From: JABAAE01 sp905480545
Lineage (GTDB): Bacteria; Planctomycetota; Planctomycetia; Pirellulales; Pirellulaceae
Assembly: GCA_943788025.1 (NCBI GenBank)
Contig: CALSOR010000004.1
Coordinates: 434,001-498,000 of the forward strand
DNA length: 64,000 bases
Direction of reading: 5' to 3'
In this document: positions 38,856 to 46,934 of the stretch, one piece after another
How the letters are laid out: each line of letters opens with the position of its first letter
Position numbering within the stretch: the stretch's first letter is position 1
The notes under the pieces: generated by a model
Told to the model about the DNA's origin: nothing
The model's input: only the letters and a program-made list of their open reading frames with translations
Database searches by the model: none
Made by a program: the position numbers and the translations under genes

Positions 38856-39519
38856 TATTTTTCTTTGGTCTCCCGGGTGGTCGAATTGTCGACTCCAGCC
38901 CCGATCTTTTGGCTGTTGCCGCAGACCAACCTTCATCGCCGAACGGCTTTCCTCGAGCCACACAATGACGGATCGCCGTGAGCTCCGTTTTTGTCAACGC
39001 TTCGTTAACTCGATCGACCCAACGAGGCAATCTTCGGATCGGCCATGCAGAGAGCTCAATCACTGAATCGCCGCCAAGCCAATTGTAAAGACTTCCCCAA
39101 CGATAATCCTCAGCTCGATCAACAATTCTGGCAGTCAGTGAATTCCGCTCGACGTACCTGCATACGGTGTGAAAGTGATCGTCATCCTGAACTGGGAAGC
39201 TCTTGAATCGGCCCTGATAAACATGACCGTAACCAACAGTTCCATGATAGGCATGGTATCGCTGAGTGTGCGTTAAAGTAATCCAGCCAACAAACGCTGA
39301 CATTCCTCCGTCAACTTGCGGGGAGAGGACCATGTGCCAATGATTTCCCATCCATTGGTAAGCAATTAGGTCAACCGGAAATTTTTCCAGTCCCTCTTTG
39401 ATGACCTGTTCGAAAGCCTCGAAGTCGGCTTCTTTCAAAAAGATATCATGACGACCATTACCGCGGTTAAGTGCATGATAGATTCCGCCCGCCTCATCAG
39501 CTCGTGGCGCACGACCCAT
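38851..39519 (-). CDS. REP-associated tyrosine transposase (RAYT, Y1_Tnp family)
   Basis: From ATG 39519 the product is 222 residues and starts MGRAPRADEAGGIYHALNRG, the classic RAYT opening (the frame is open to 39555). The HUH metal motif is seen as HWH in GNHWHMVL (about 80-87). The catalytic Tyr is in the CRYVERN helix near 140. Such enzymes nick and move short palindromic repeats as single strands. Exact 13-base inverted copies of GTGTCAGGGACCG flank the gene, and looser copies lie nearby, which fits a working RAYT/REP pair. It appears intact. Confidence 0.92.
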   Translation of the reverse strand: MGRAPRADEAGGIYHALNRGNGRHDIFLKEADFEAFEQVIKEGLEKFPVDLIAYQWMGNHWHMVLSPQVDGGMSAFVGWITLTHTQRYHAYHGTVGYGHVYQGRFKSFPVQDDDHFHTVCRYVERNSLTARIVDRAEDYRWGSLYNWLGGDSVIELSAWPIRRLPRWVDRVNEALTKTELTAIRHCVARGKPFGDEGWSAATAKRSGLESTIRPPGRPKKNT

Positions 39520-39592
39520 TCTGTATTCTCCAAACCAGTTTTCAATACTCACCAACTATACATGATCAGAATTTATTTGCCCAGCAGACAAA

Positions 39593-39613
39593 ACGGTCCC
39601 TGACACCTTTTTA
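39593..39613. repeat. REP-like element, GTGTCAGG family, copy 3 (right flank of RAYT, inverted)
   Basis: CGGTCCCTGACAC at 39594-39606 is the exact reverse complement of the core at 38828-38840, continued by CTTTTT. Its position is 74 bases before the RAYT start. Confidence 0.8.
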
Positions 39614-39784
39614 ATGCAAAGTTGACGAAATATCGCTGTCATTCCCAACACTCATCTCTTACAATCAACTTTTTACACGATGTATCCGTCTTTCGGTCAA
39701 AGCCAAATTCCCTCCCACACGTTTTCTACCGAAAAACGGATAGATCGCAACTCGTTATGCCTATTTACTGATCGAAGGTGCGAT

Positions 39785-40354
39785 ATGTCGCGACAGTTTT
39801 TGGTATTCACAACCGTCATCAGCACACTTGCGGTCGCTGCATGCGCTGCCGACGCGCAGGAAGCCACGCCGAAGAAAGTTGCCCTGCCAAAATCCAATCA
39901 GGTGTACGTCAAGATCATAATGCCCAACGACCCGGCGAATCTCCGTAAGGATCAACCCGTCGTCGAGTCCTGGATTGTTAACGGGCTCAAGATGCGTGGG
40001 CAGGCCAAGTTCACCGCTGTGACCGGCTGGGTGCGTCTGGATCCTTCCCCCTTTGGAGCAACGGACGTGTGGGATGGGGTACTGGGCGATATATCCCATT
40101 GCCCCGTGGGCGCAGATATTCCTCACCGGGCGAAAGGCCGCATCAAAATACTCCTTGCCGGTTGGAGTCCCGGCGGTGCCACGGTGACCGCTTCACTGAC
40201 GGATGAACCGGGTAGCCGCGTGATTGCGGCAGTCGAACAGTATAAGGACGCGTACAAGAATTTGAAGGGAATGCCCTACGTGGCCGTTCTCATCGGTCCA
40301 CCGCCTGAACCCCCCGCCGCTCCGACTGACCGAGCAATTGCCGATGAGCGATGA
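39785..40354 (+). CDS. Secreted or lipid-anchored protein of unknown function
   Basis: The frame is open from 39680, but ATG 39785 gives 189 residues with a proper signal sequence (MSRQFLVF, hydrophobic core to about 18) ending in V-A-A-C, a possible lipobox; cleavage at A-D-A just after is the alternative. The mature domain is beta-rich and has PPPEPPAAP near the end. No family was recognised. It lies between the RAYT element and transposase remnants and is transcribed alone. Confidence 0.65.
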   Translation: MSRQFLVFTTVISTLAVAACAADAQEATPKKVALPKSNQVYVKIIMPNDPANLRKDQPVVESWIVNGLKMRGQAKFTAVTGWVRLDPSPFGATDVWDGVLGDISHCPVGADIPHRAKGRIKILLAGWSPGGATVTASLTDEPGSRVIAAVEQYKDAYKNLKGMPYVAVLIGPPPEPPAAPTDRAIADER

Positions 40355-40634
40355 TTCCTGCGACTGCGGAGCGACAAGCTGCCATTTTTCCGTCCTGCAG
40401 CACTTGGCCGAAAAAAGCCCACAACACTGTAGCCGTACTGTAAATCGAACCGAGCCCAAACAGTCCGCCATGTTTGCGAAAGACTTCTTCGATCTTCGTG
40501 GCGGTGATCACTTCAGCAAACGGCAAGCCTGACTGCTTGAAGAATCTGTCGATCAATTTTTGAAAACCGTTAGTGTTACGGCGTGCCGAATTTGGTACAG
40601 GATGATCCTTGAAAATACCCTCCTTGGTTTTCAT
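40290..40634 (-). pseudogene. N-terminal fragment of an IS4-family transposase
   Basis: From ATG 40634 the frame reads FKDHPVPNSARR, then FRKHGGLFGLGSIY, ATVLWAFFGQVLQDGK and CRSAVAGIIAHRQLLG, the conserved N-terminal block of a large IS4 subgroup (..TLWAFLSQVL.. and ..AVARV..). The similarity stops near 40370 and there is no catalytic part. The fragment overlaps the end of the preceding + strand gene only in its non-homologous tail. Confidence 0.7.
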
Positions 40635-40770
40635 GCAAACGTGGACCAAGAGAGGGCTATATTTTAATACCAAAGAGGCTCTAAATTCGAAAGTGCAACC
40701 TGGCGAAGTGAATCTATAAAAGTTCTCGCTTACGCTCAAACTCAGATTGCGCGATCATTTAATTTTGACA

Positions 40771-40796
40771 GTGCCATTCATGTCAGGTTCCATTTT
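40771..40796. repeat. REP-like element, GTGTCAGG family, degenerate copy 4
   Basis: GTGCCATTCATGTCAGG repeats the order seen at 38820-38836 (GTGCCATTCGTGTCAGG) with one change, showing it is the same element rather than a chance core match. Confidence 0.65.
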
Positions 40797-41002
40797 CGTC
40801 GCAATCGTTCTCGATCTCAAACGCTGGCAGACTGGCTTAACGATGCTGGTCTCCCATCCGATTCGTCAGCGTCATTGCGGATCACCATATGGGCCGATGA
40901 ACAGGTTGAGCAGGCCAAGAGGTAGGTCTGGGCGGATGACGCAGTGTTCCTTCACCCGGGGCCAACGTGGCGGGGGTTACTGGTGGCATAAAGTAATTTC
41001 AA

Positions 41003-41623
41003 TCACTCCATCCGTCGCATCTTGCCAACCCATTGCGCCAGTTCTTTGATATCATCCACATTCATTCCGACGATAAGCTCCTCTCGGTGGATGTCGTGAA
41101 TGGCCAAGATATGGTCTTCGGAAAAAAAGATCTCTTCGCCCTTGCCAAGTCCGTGCAATCGAGTTTCCACAAGCGGATTGTCAACGACACCACGGAAGTA
41201 ACTCCCGGTCTTTCCCGTTATTTGTACCCAAAAGTCCTCGCCCCAACCTCGTGACGGAACGTTTTGTTCCGGCAACAACAAAAGCGATGACGGGTGGTCG
41301 TGTTTAAGAATCGGATTCGTCATCTCACCGTTACAAGAGGGACACGAGCATTTCTCTGCCGCGTCCTCGTGTACCGAAAACCGCGAGGAGTCGATCCTGA
41401 GTTCGACAAAATAGCCTGGTCTAATGTGCCGCTTGATGACGGGTGGCGGGATGTGGAAGTTCTCGGGATTCTCGGTGTGCATGTTGACACCATTCACCAA
41501 CTGGTAGTCATTAGAAAATTGCTGCGAATCGAATTGTTCCTGCAAAGAATTGCTCATTTCTGTTTGTTCCATACTGCGATCAATCCCCGGATCTCGTCTG
41601 TCGTTATCCGAAGGATGGTCCAC
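41003..41623 (-). CDS. Hypothetical protein with a DUF2314-like C-terminal domain
   Basis: The 206-residue frame has a disordered first 50 residues, so the start may be later (ATG at 41557 is plausible). A CSCPSC motif near 92-97 could bind zinc. The region DFWVQITGKTGSYFRGVVDNPLV (about 131-153) followed by a GLGKGEEIFFSEDHIL stretch resembles the DUF2314 pattern of a small beta-barrel domain. No export signal is present. The surroundings are remnants, but this frame is open and looks intact. Confidence 0.6.
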   Translation of the reverse strand: MDHPSDNDRRDPGIDRSMEQTEMSNSLQEQFDSQQFSNDYQLVNGVNMHTENPENFHIPPPVIKRHIRPGYFVELRIDSSRFSVHEDAAEKCSCPSCNGEMTNPILKHDHPSSLLLLPEQNVPSRGWGEDFWVQITGKTGSYFRGVVDNPLVETRLHGLGKGEEIFFSEDHILAIHDIHREELIVGMNVDDIKELAQWVGKMRRME

Positions 41624-41799
41624 TTGCCGATTTCGCTTTCAACAGCGACTTTCCATTCCCGTCGGCTCCTTCGATGGGATTGTCGTGTTTTGGATCAGTC
41701 ACCAAATCTTAAGCAGCTTTTATACACTACCCAAAATAAATGGGTGACGGGACAGCGGACGGAAATACGAAGCCCCGTCAAAAATCATGTCGGCAAGCA

Positions 41800-42091
41800 A
41801 AATTTCGTGTCAGGTACCTTTTGTTCGTTTTTGCACTTTTCCAAAAATTTTGCCTGCTTTTTGAATCATGGAATAAGTCCTTTTTGTGTTGTCCTATTTC
41901 ACCTGTCTCAATCCGTTTCTTCGATGTTGTTTTAACCGCTTCCCACAATTCCTCGTAGAGTCGGGCGGGTTGTGTAGGACGCGTTCAATCTTCGGCTTCT
42001 CGCCCTTGGCGATCTGCTTGCGAAACTGACGACTGAGTTCGCTGATCTGCTCCAGCAAATTATTCGATTCCGATGCTGGGCATTCGTTCAT
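41800..42091 (-). pseudogene. Possible frameshifted short gene
   Basis: A - strand frame from ATG 42091 reads LLEQISELSRQFRKQIAKGEKPKIERVL and is followed, one frame over from about 41955, by EELWEAVKTTSKKRIETGE and further charged helical sequence. The two pieces look like one interrupted helical protein. I do not recognise it; the first segment resembles helical leaders of planctomycete kinases, but this is weak. Confidence 0.35.
41806..41822. repeat. REP-like element, GTGTCAGG family, degenerate copy 5
   Basis: CGTGTCAGGTACCTTTT matches the core and right arm of the copy at 32640-32660. Confidence 0.6.
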
Positions 42092-42139
42092 TTGGCCGCC
42101 TCTGCGATCCGCTTGGCGATAGCCTTTGTCACTGCGTCA

Positions 42140-42567
42140 GTTGGTTTGGGCGTGAAAATCAAAGCATTCAAAGATGTCACGTAATGCCGACGAAAATGCC
42201 CGAATGTATCATTACATGTTCTCGGCAATGTCATCTCGATCGCCCATGCCTTCTTGATGTTCAGCGGCGATGTATTGTAGAGGTGCTGGCCCGATTGGCG
42301 AAGCAAAAATGGGTCGAGATTTACACCCATGTTTTCGCGTTGCTCTTTCTCCTTGAGCACATTGGCTCCTTTGGCTTCTCGTACGCAATCTAAACGAGGC
42401 AATACCGGAAAGGGCAAGATTACCTTGCCAAGTTCCGAATGCTTAAAATCACCGCATAGGAAATCACCGCATAGGAAATCACCGCGTAGGAAATCACCGC
42501 GTAGGAAATCACCGCGTAGGAAATCAGCAACTGACGATACGAATGACGACAGATTTTGTTGGCTCAT
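42140..42567 (-). pseudogene. hsdM remnant: N-terminus of a type I restriction-modification methyltransferase subunit
   Basis: From ATG 42567 the frame reads MSQQNLSSFV, then GKVILPFPVLPRLDCV, EKEQRENMGVNLDPFLLR and YNTSPL, the conserved N-terminal block of HsdM. Past about 42255 the family sequence continues in another frame (MGDRDDIAEN, RAFSSALRDIFECFDFHAQ), broken by two stops. No methyltransferase domain and no hsdS or hsdR follow. Between SVADF and KHSEL, where HsdM normally reads LRGDFKQSE, a GDFL(R/C) unit is repeated by a 15-base DNA tandem array. Confidence 0.8.
42446..42520. repeat. Five tandem 15-base units inside the hsdM remnant
   Basis: AAATCACCGC(A/G)TAGG occurs five times without gaps: two copies with A, then three with G. 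It encodes FL(C/R)GD on the - strand and keeps the frame, so it grew while or after the gene was coding. Confidence 0.9.
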
Positions 42568-42600
42568 ACGCCTTCCTTCATTGGTAAATCGTTTTGCCAT

Positions 42601-43415
42601 CGCGTGAATTTAACGTGGGGCAGTGATGCGCGGCAACGCTCGTAATTACGAGCGAGTACGATTGGTGCGTCGCTATTATGAAGAATCAATTACTCAGTGT
42701 CCATCAATTCGAGTTTACGACGGTAGAGCGGGGCATCCGCAAAATTCGCATTTAAAATCTTGATTGGCGAACTGCGTTGGAGGATGACTTCCCTAGGTCC
42801 ATCGGGGTATTAAATTCATTGAAAGTGTGAAGGCTTGCGATTGAGTGCAATTCAATTAGATGTTTGCGTTTGAGTTGTCGCGTGCATTCGCTGGGGTCGT
42901 AGATATGTATCGAGTAGATTACACCTGTCGTCTCAAACTAAAAGAGAGCCAAAAAGACGCGAGAAAGTTCTAAATCTGATCGAGTATTTTCAGCGACGAA
43001 ATATCGGCACCGCAATCAGCTTGAAGCTGAGATTTGGGCCGAGATTGGCTTGGTAGTTGACCCGCGATGGGCGAAATCAAAGACAAATTCTGTCTGGGCA
43101 TATAAGCGACCGATCAATGAGTTTTGACGTTGAAACGCCTGTAGCAATATGTCGAAAAACCTGTGCCCCTCCGACCTAGGGTTGACGCAAAGTTCACCCT
43201 TGACCTGTCGCCCGCGCGCCGACGTCGGTTTCGAAGATTGCTCAGCCGACGCTGGAATGTTCGCGATTAACCACACGAGCGGGCCCAATCCAAGAATTCA
43301 CAATTTTTCACAAAGGGATTTCGGCCTAAACCCCGAGTTGATCCAGCGGTGGCTTGCCCAATTATGGATTGAAAATGACGAGAGCCAGATATCAGTCGTT
43401 AGTCAAAGGAATTCG
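42601..43415. other. Non-coding stretch between hsdM and lipoprotein remnants
   Basis: About 800 bases with no gene I can support. Short frames on both strands lack family features. Confidence 0.45.
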
Positions 43416-43837
43416 ATGTTAGCAAGAAGACGTTTTCATAACATGCAAATTTGGTTTTCCCTGCTCTTTGCTGTTATTGTGGTCGGTGGGTGTTCACAAA
43501 ACCCAGTGGCTGATTCGGGAGACGGCGAAGGCGGCACAACACCTTCAACTGGTATTGCAACCAAAGACGAAACTACCGCCAGCGATTCAAATAACAAAGA
43601 AAAACTTGTTGTCCTCGACATCCAGCGAAACATTGCGGAATGGATACTAAGTGTCAACGGACGCCTGATGTTGAGGGGAGTGATCAGTGGATAAAAAAGA
43701 TCGATGAGTTGCCGCCGAAGGGGCAATTGACAGTTGCAAAAGTGTGGTTGTGGAGGTCGGAGAAAGGGAGCGATGCAATCCAGACCGAAAATGAGTTTCG
43801 CCTATCGGTCGATGCTTGGCACCGCACAACGCGGTGA
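43416..43837 (+). pseudogene. Frameshifted lipoprotein gene
   Basis: From ATG 43416 the frame gives a lipoprotein leader with lipobox VVGGC, a Thr/Ser/Asp-rich spacer and EKLVVLDIQRNIAEWILSVNGR, ending at TAA 43694. The next frame continues sensibly with DQWIKKIDELPPKGQLTVAKV to about 43750. A shift near the GGGG run at 43677 probably splits one gene, whose style recalls planctomycete leucine-rich-repeat lipoproteins. After that the sequence runs into an IS256 fragment. Confidence 0.5.
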
Positions 43838-43907
43838 CTTCCTCGGCCATCACATCGGTGATCATCTGGCGAACCAGTCCCCGAAGGTGAGTTCGAAATA
43901 CTTCCAA
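43776..43907 (-). pseudogene. N-terminal fragment of an IS256 (mutator) family transposase
   Basis: The frame from ATG 43907 reads LVRQMITDVMAEEVTALCG and then HRPIGETHFRSG, the conserved opening of an IS256-type transposase. Similarity ends about 43776, where the lipoprotein remnant begins in antisense. No catalytic part remains. Confidence 0.65.
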
Positions 43908-44532
43908 TGCTGATTCAGAAGAAACTTGCCCAAGCGTTTATAAAAAATTAGATTCATTCATGGTGGTCTGCCCGTCGGCGCTAACCGACGATGAAAATTG
44001 CAAGTTCCGAAAGGCGACATTGTCGCCTTTCGGGAGACCACTTTTCAGCTTCTAACAATTAGGGGAACGCTTCCTTTTGGTTTGACGTGGCATGCACGAT
44101 TTTTCGCATCGCGGTGGTAAGATCCTGCCAGAAACCTTTTTCGCATTGAACTAGGCCCTGTAAAGAAGTTTTTGTAACTGGTTAGTTTTTGAAATTGATT
44201 GCGATTGGTAGTGCCATTTTCGCACACGATGATTTCGCCGACGAGTTCTTTCTTCACGGAAAAGGCTCTCGCCATCGAGCAGAATAATAATTCCTGTAAA
44301 TTGAATTAACTTGGCAGTTGATACTGGTTTGAACCCAGTGGGTGCAACTTTATAATGCGTTCGGTCGTTTAAACGTGAAGAGCTAACACGATGAGGTGCC
44401 CGCCGACTCGTTTTTAGCTGGCGTCGTTTTGCATTTCCAAGAAATGCCCCTTTACTGCCATTCAACTACTGCCATTCAACGTCGGTGGCGGTCCATTTTT
44501 TATACGAGAACGTTTAACGATTCGAGGAAAAC
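43908..44532. other. Non-coding stretch with a branched inverted-repeat structure
   Basis: No gene is supported. A three-stem fold lies at 43963-44041 (separate entry). The remainder shows only short frames without family features. Confidence 0.45.
43963..44041. other. Branched hairpin element (three stems)
   Basis: Outer stem GTGGTCT (43963-43969) pairs with AGACCAC (44035-44041). Inside it are CGTCGG-CGCTAA-CCGACG (43973-43990) and a long perfect hairpin with 12-base arms CCGAAAGGCGAC / GTCGCCTTTCGG around ATT (44007-44033). CTTTT follows. It could be a small structured RNA, a folded end of a mobile element or a cruciform. No family is recognised. Confidence 0.6.
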
Positions 44533-45501
44533 ATGCAGCGATTGTACCAATTTCATCAAGGAACGCTTATTCCTCACTGGTTTGTGGGAGCAGTCCTAAT
44601 CGCAGCGGCAGCGGCAAACATTGATCCAGCTGCAACGGCTCTGGCCACTCCCTTCGTACCTCAATCTGATGACGAGAAGTCAAAAGAAAACGACGCTGAT
44701 CAAGAACGCGTTTACTCCGGACCTCAACCGGGTGAAAAGATCACGCCGTTTAAAGTTCTGCGGGTCAAAGACGACCAAGCGAAAGAGTTGGATATAGTCA
44801 AGGAAACCAAAGGCACCACTCTCATCTGCTTCGTGCACAGACTTAGCAACGATGATAGGATTCTATTCGGTCTGGGATTGGTGGATTTCTACGCTTCACG
44901 TCATAAGGAATTGACCAGCCACATTGTGCTACTTTCAGACGACCGAGCAAAGATGATTGAGATGCTCAAAGGTTGGACGCGAGGAAAGGTGTTCACCAAG
45001 TCATTATTAAGCGTGTTCACTGATGGTCTCGAAGGGCCTGGTTCTTACGGATTGAATCGAAACGTCGCAATGACCGTCCTGGTTGCCAAGGGAAATAAAG
45101 TTGTCGACAACATGGTATTCCAAGCCCCCAACTACCGTGATCTTGAGACAATAATGGTTGCTGTCGCGAAGGCACTCGGCAAGCCAGAGCCTACCTTGTC
45201 CAAGGTTCAGCAAGAACTTCGGGCCGAACGTCAACGGCAAGCGGACAAGAAGATCAAGGCAAGTCCTGTCTTTAAACTCGCGCCCAATGCACAGCTTGGC
45301 CGCATCATGTTTGGCATGGTCAATCCACGAGGCAATCGATCAAAGAATGCCCAGCGTCGTGGCCAGCAACTTCTCGACTGGGCAGGCGACAGCAAAGAAC
45401 GAAAGTCCGCGTTGAAGAAGTATTGCAAAGCAGTCCTGACCGGTGATTTCAATCTCGACCGATATTCCCGACCAGCCCTTAAGAAGCTTGCAGAAGAATA
45501 G
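44533..45501 (+). CDS. Exported thioredoxin-fold-like protein without active-site cysteines
   Basis: The 322-residue product has a hydrophobic N-terminal segment (about 14-30) suited to export. Residues about 60-215 follow a peroxiredoxin/thioredoxin-like order: GPQPGEKITPFKVL entry, strand TTLICFVHRL, helix, strand SHIVLLSDD, then a VAMTVLVAKGNKVV strand pair. The usual CxxC is absent. The C-terminal 100 residues are Lys/Arg-rich and helical. It may be a non-catalytic or carrier relative. The start could be ATG 44533. It stands between remnant-rich stretches but looks intact. Confidence 0.7.
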   Translation: MQRLYQFHQGTLIPHWFVGAVLIAAAAANIDPAATALATPFVPQSDDEKSKENDADQERVYSGPQPGEKITPFKVLRVKDDQAKELDIVKETKGTTLICFVHRLSNDDRILFGLGLVDFYASRHKELTSHIVLLSDDRAKMIEMLKGWTRGKVFTKSLLSVFTDGLEGPGSYGLNRNVAMTVLVAKGNKVVDNMVFQAPNYRDLETIMVAVAKALGKPEPTLSKVQQELRAERQRQADKKIKASPVFKLAPNAQLGRIMFGMVNPRGNRSKNAQRRGQQLLDWAGDSKERKSALKKYCKAVLTGDFNLDRYSRPALKKLAEE

Positions 45502-45847
45502 ACTTGCGTTGTCCGCTTCGAATACAATTTTTCACAGTGCTGTTTCTCACGACATTCTGGAATTTTGAGCGATAGTTCTCGCGACACGGCCCTATTCCAT
45601 AGGACACTGCGGAACACGAAAATCCGGGTATGTCCACAACGACTCGCAAGTGACGCACCGACGACCATCGCCGTCGAGAGCTCGTGCAAACCACGCGTGA
45701 CATTCAACTTGTTAATCAGCACGGAATGCCGGCGTCAACAGCCAGAGGCTGGCTCAATAAGCTAGTTGTGAATGTCGTGTCGGTCGATGCGATTGATCTC
45801 GAAACCCCGAGCTTCAGCACCAAGTGATGCTGCATCGTCGCCGAGTC
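45502..45847. other. Non-coding stretch
   Basis: Nothing convincing is seen on either strand between the thioredoxin-like gene and the transposase remnants. Confidence 0.4.
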
Positions 45848-46114
45848 ACCAAGCTCAGCGCATTGTTGCGCCTGGCCATCGTCATTGTGAAAGTAACTGG
45901 CTTCTCCTTTCACAGACGTCGGATTGCGGATGGAATTAACAAGCGGCAATTTTTAGCGGCGATCGGATGTACTTGTTCCCACATCGGCGTGAGAATGGTG
46001 CTACGGGCGACCGGTCTTCCTGAGGCACGCTATCACAATCGGCATGGCGAACGCTGTGCATTTGATGTCATCGACTCGTGCCCGCGAAGCTTCCGGCAAC
46101 CACCCGCACAAATG
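45848..46114 (+). pseudogene. Remnant of an integrase-type (rve) transposase, N-terminal part
   Basis: One frame reads LSALLRLAIVIVKVTGFSF, then KRQFLAAI, VRMVLRATGLPEARYHN and CAFDVIDSCPRS, the helical DNA-binding front of a planctomycete integrase-type transposase. The catalytic domain is missing; the sequence passes into an IS4 fragment. Confidence 0.55.
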
Positions 46115-46624
46115 CCGTGTCAACGGGAAACAAAAAGAAGTTCGCGGCAAACCGTTGCCGACGCCGTTGGTGATGACACGTTTGCTCGACGACAACGGCT
46201 ACATCGTTGCTGAATGGACGTTGCTGACAAATTTTTTGGACACCTAATTTTCGGCCTATCAAGTCGCTCTTTGGTATCATTGGCGTTGGCTGATCGAAAC
46301 TTTTTTTAAACTGCTCAAGAGCTACGGGTAAGAACTGAAACCATGGCAATAGGATAGCAGTCTGGCGATTGCTCGGCGAATTCTGGTTGCGTCGATGTCC
46401 TGCGTAATGGCTTGGTCGTTGCAGCGGGACGATTCCCCAGAGGCCCCGCAAGCAAAAAAACCCCGATTCGTTTAAACGGTCGGCAAATGAAACACGGCAT
46501 CAAATCTACCGCACCCGCTTTAGTCGCCGGCTTCATGGTGCTGCTTTCCATCCAAGACCTGCTCACACAAAATGACGTCGACATCGGACCACTTCCCGCA
46601 ATCGCAAACGCCGCCATCCCATCC
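46098..46624 (+). pseudogene. C-terminal remnant of an IS4-family transposase
   Basis: Three frames carry consecutive pieces: VRGKPLPTPLVMTRLLDDNG and AEWTLLTNF; then ALWYHWRWLIETFFKLLKSYG, with a stop, and LAIARRILVASMSCVMAWSLQRDD; then LNGRQMKHGIKSTAPAL to about 46620. The W-R-W-x-I-E-T/S-F-F-K-L-L-K box is the catalytic Glu region of the IS4 group. Two stops and at least two shifts make it dead. Confidence 0.75.
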
Positions 46625-46627
46625 TAA

Positions 46628-46934
46628 ATAGCCGCACCCAATTGTGTGAATACCAATGCCGTCTGAGGGTTGAGGGAATTGAGCGATTTAGAAAACAAAA
46701 CTCCACAAAACTAGGGATTTCACCGTGAAATCGAATTCAAACACGATTTCGTCAAACAAGAAAAACGGATGAAATGATCGCCCTGACGAGTCTTAGTTGA
46801 CTCCAGAAATTTCGCAGAATATACTGTTTGTCCGGGTTCGTTTTGAGAAAAACCAGTCAAGGATGCTGGATTGACGAGCCTTCCCCCACCCTTCCCCACC
46901 CCCAAAATGCGGATGGATCCGTGAAATCATCTCC
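46628..46934. other. Region upstream of the type II secretion operon
   Basis: About 300 bases between transposase remnants and gspE. No gene is seen; the operon promoter should lie here but cannot be placed with confidence. Confidence 0.4.

Noticed and set aside
42446..42520. Tandem 15-base units considered as a CRISPR array
   Set aside because: The units abut without spacers and lie inside a coding remnant.
44290..44420. GGTTCAAACC-like sequence reminiscent of a tRNA T-arm
   Set aside because: No acceptor, D or anticodon stems can be built around it.
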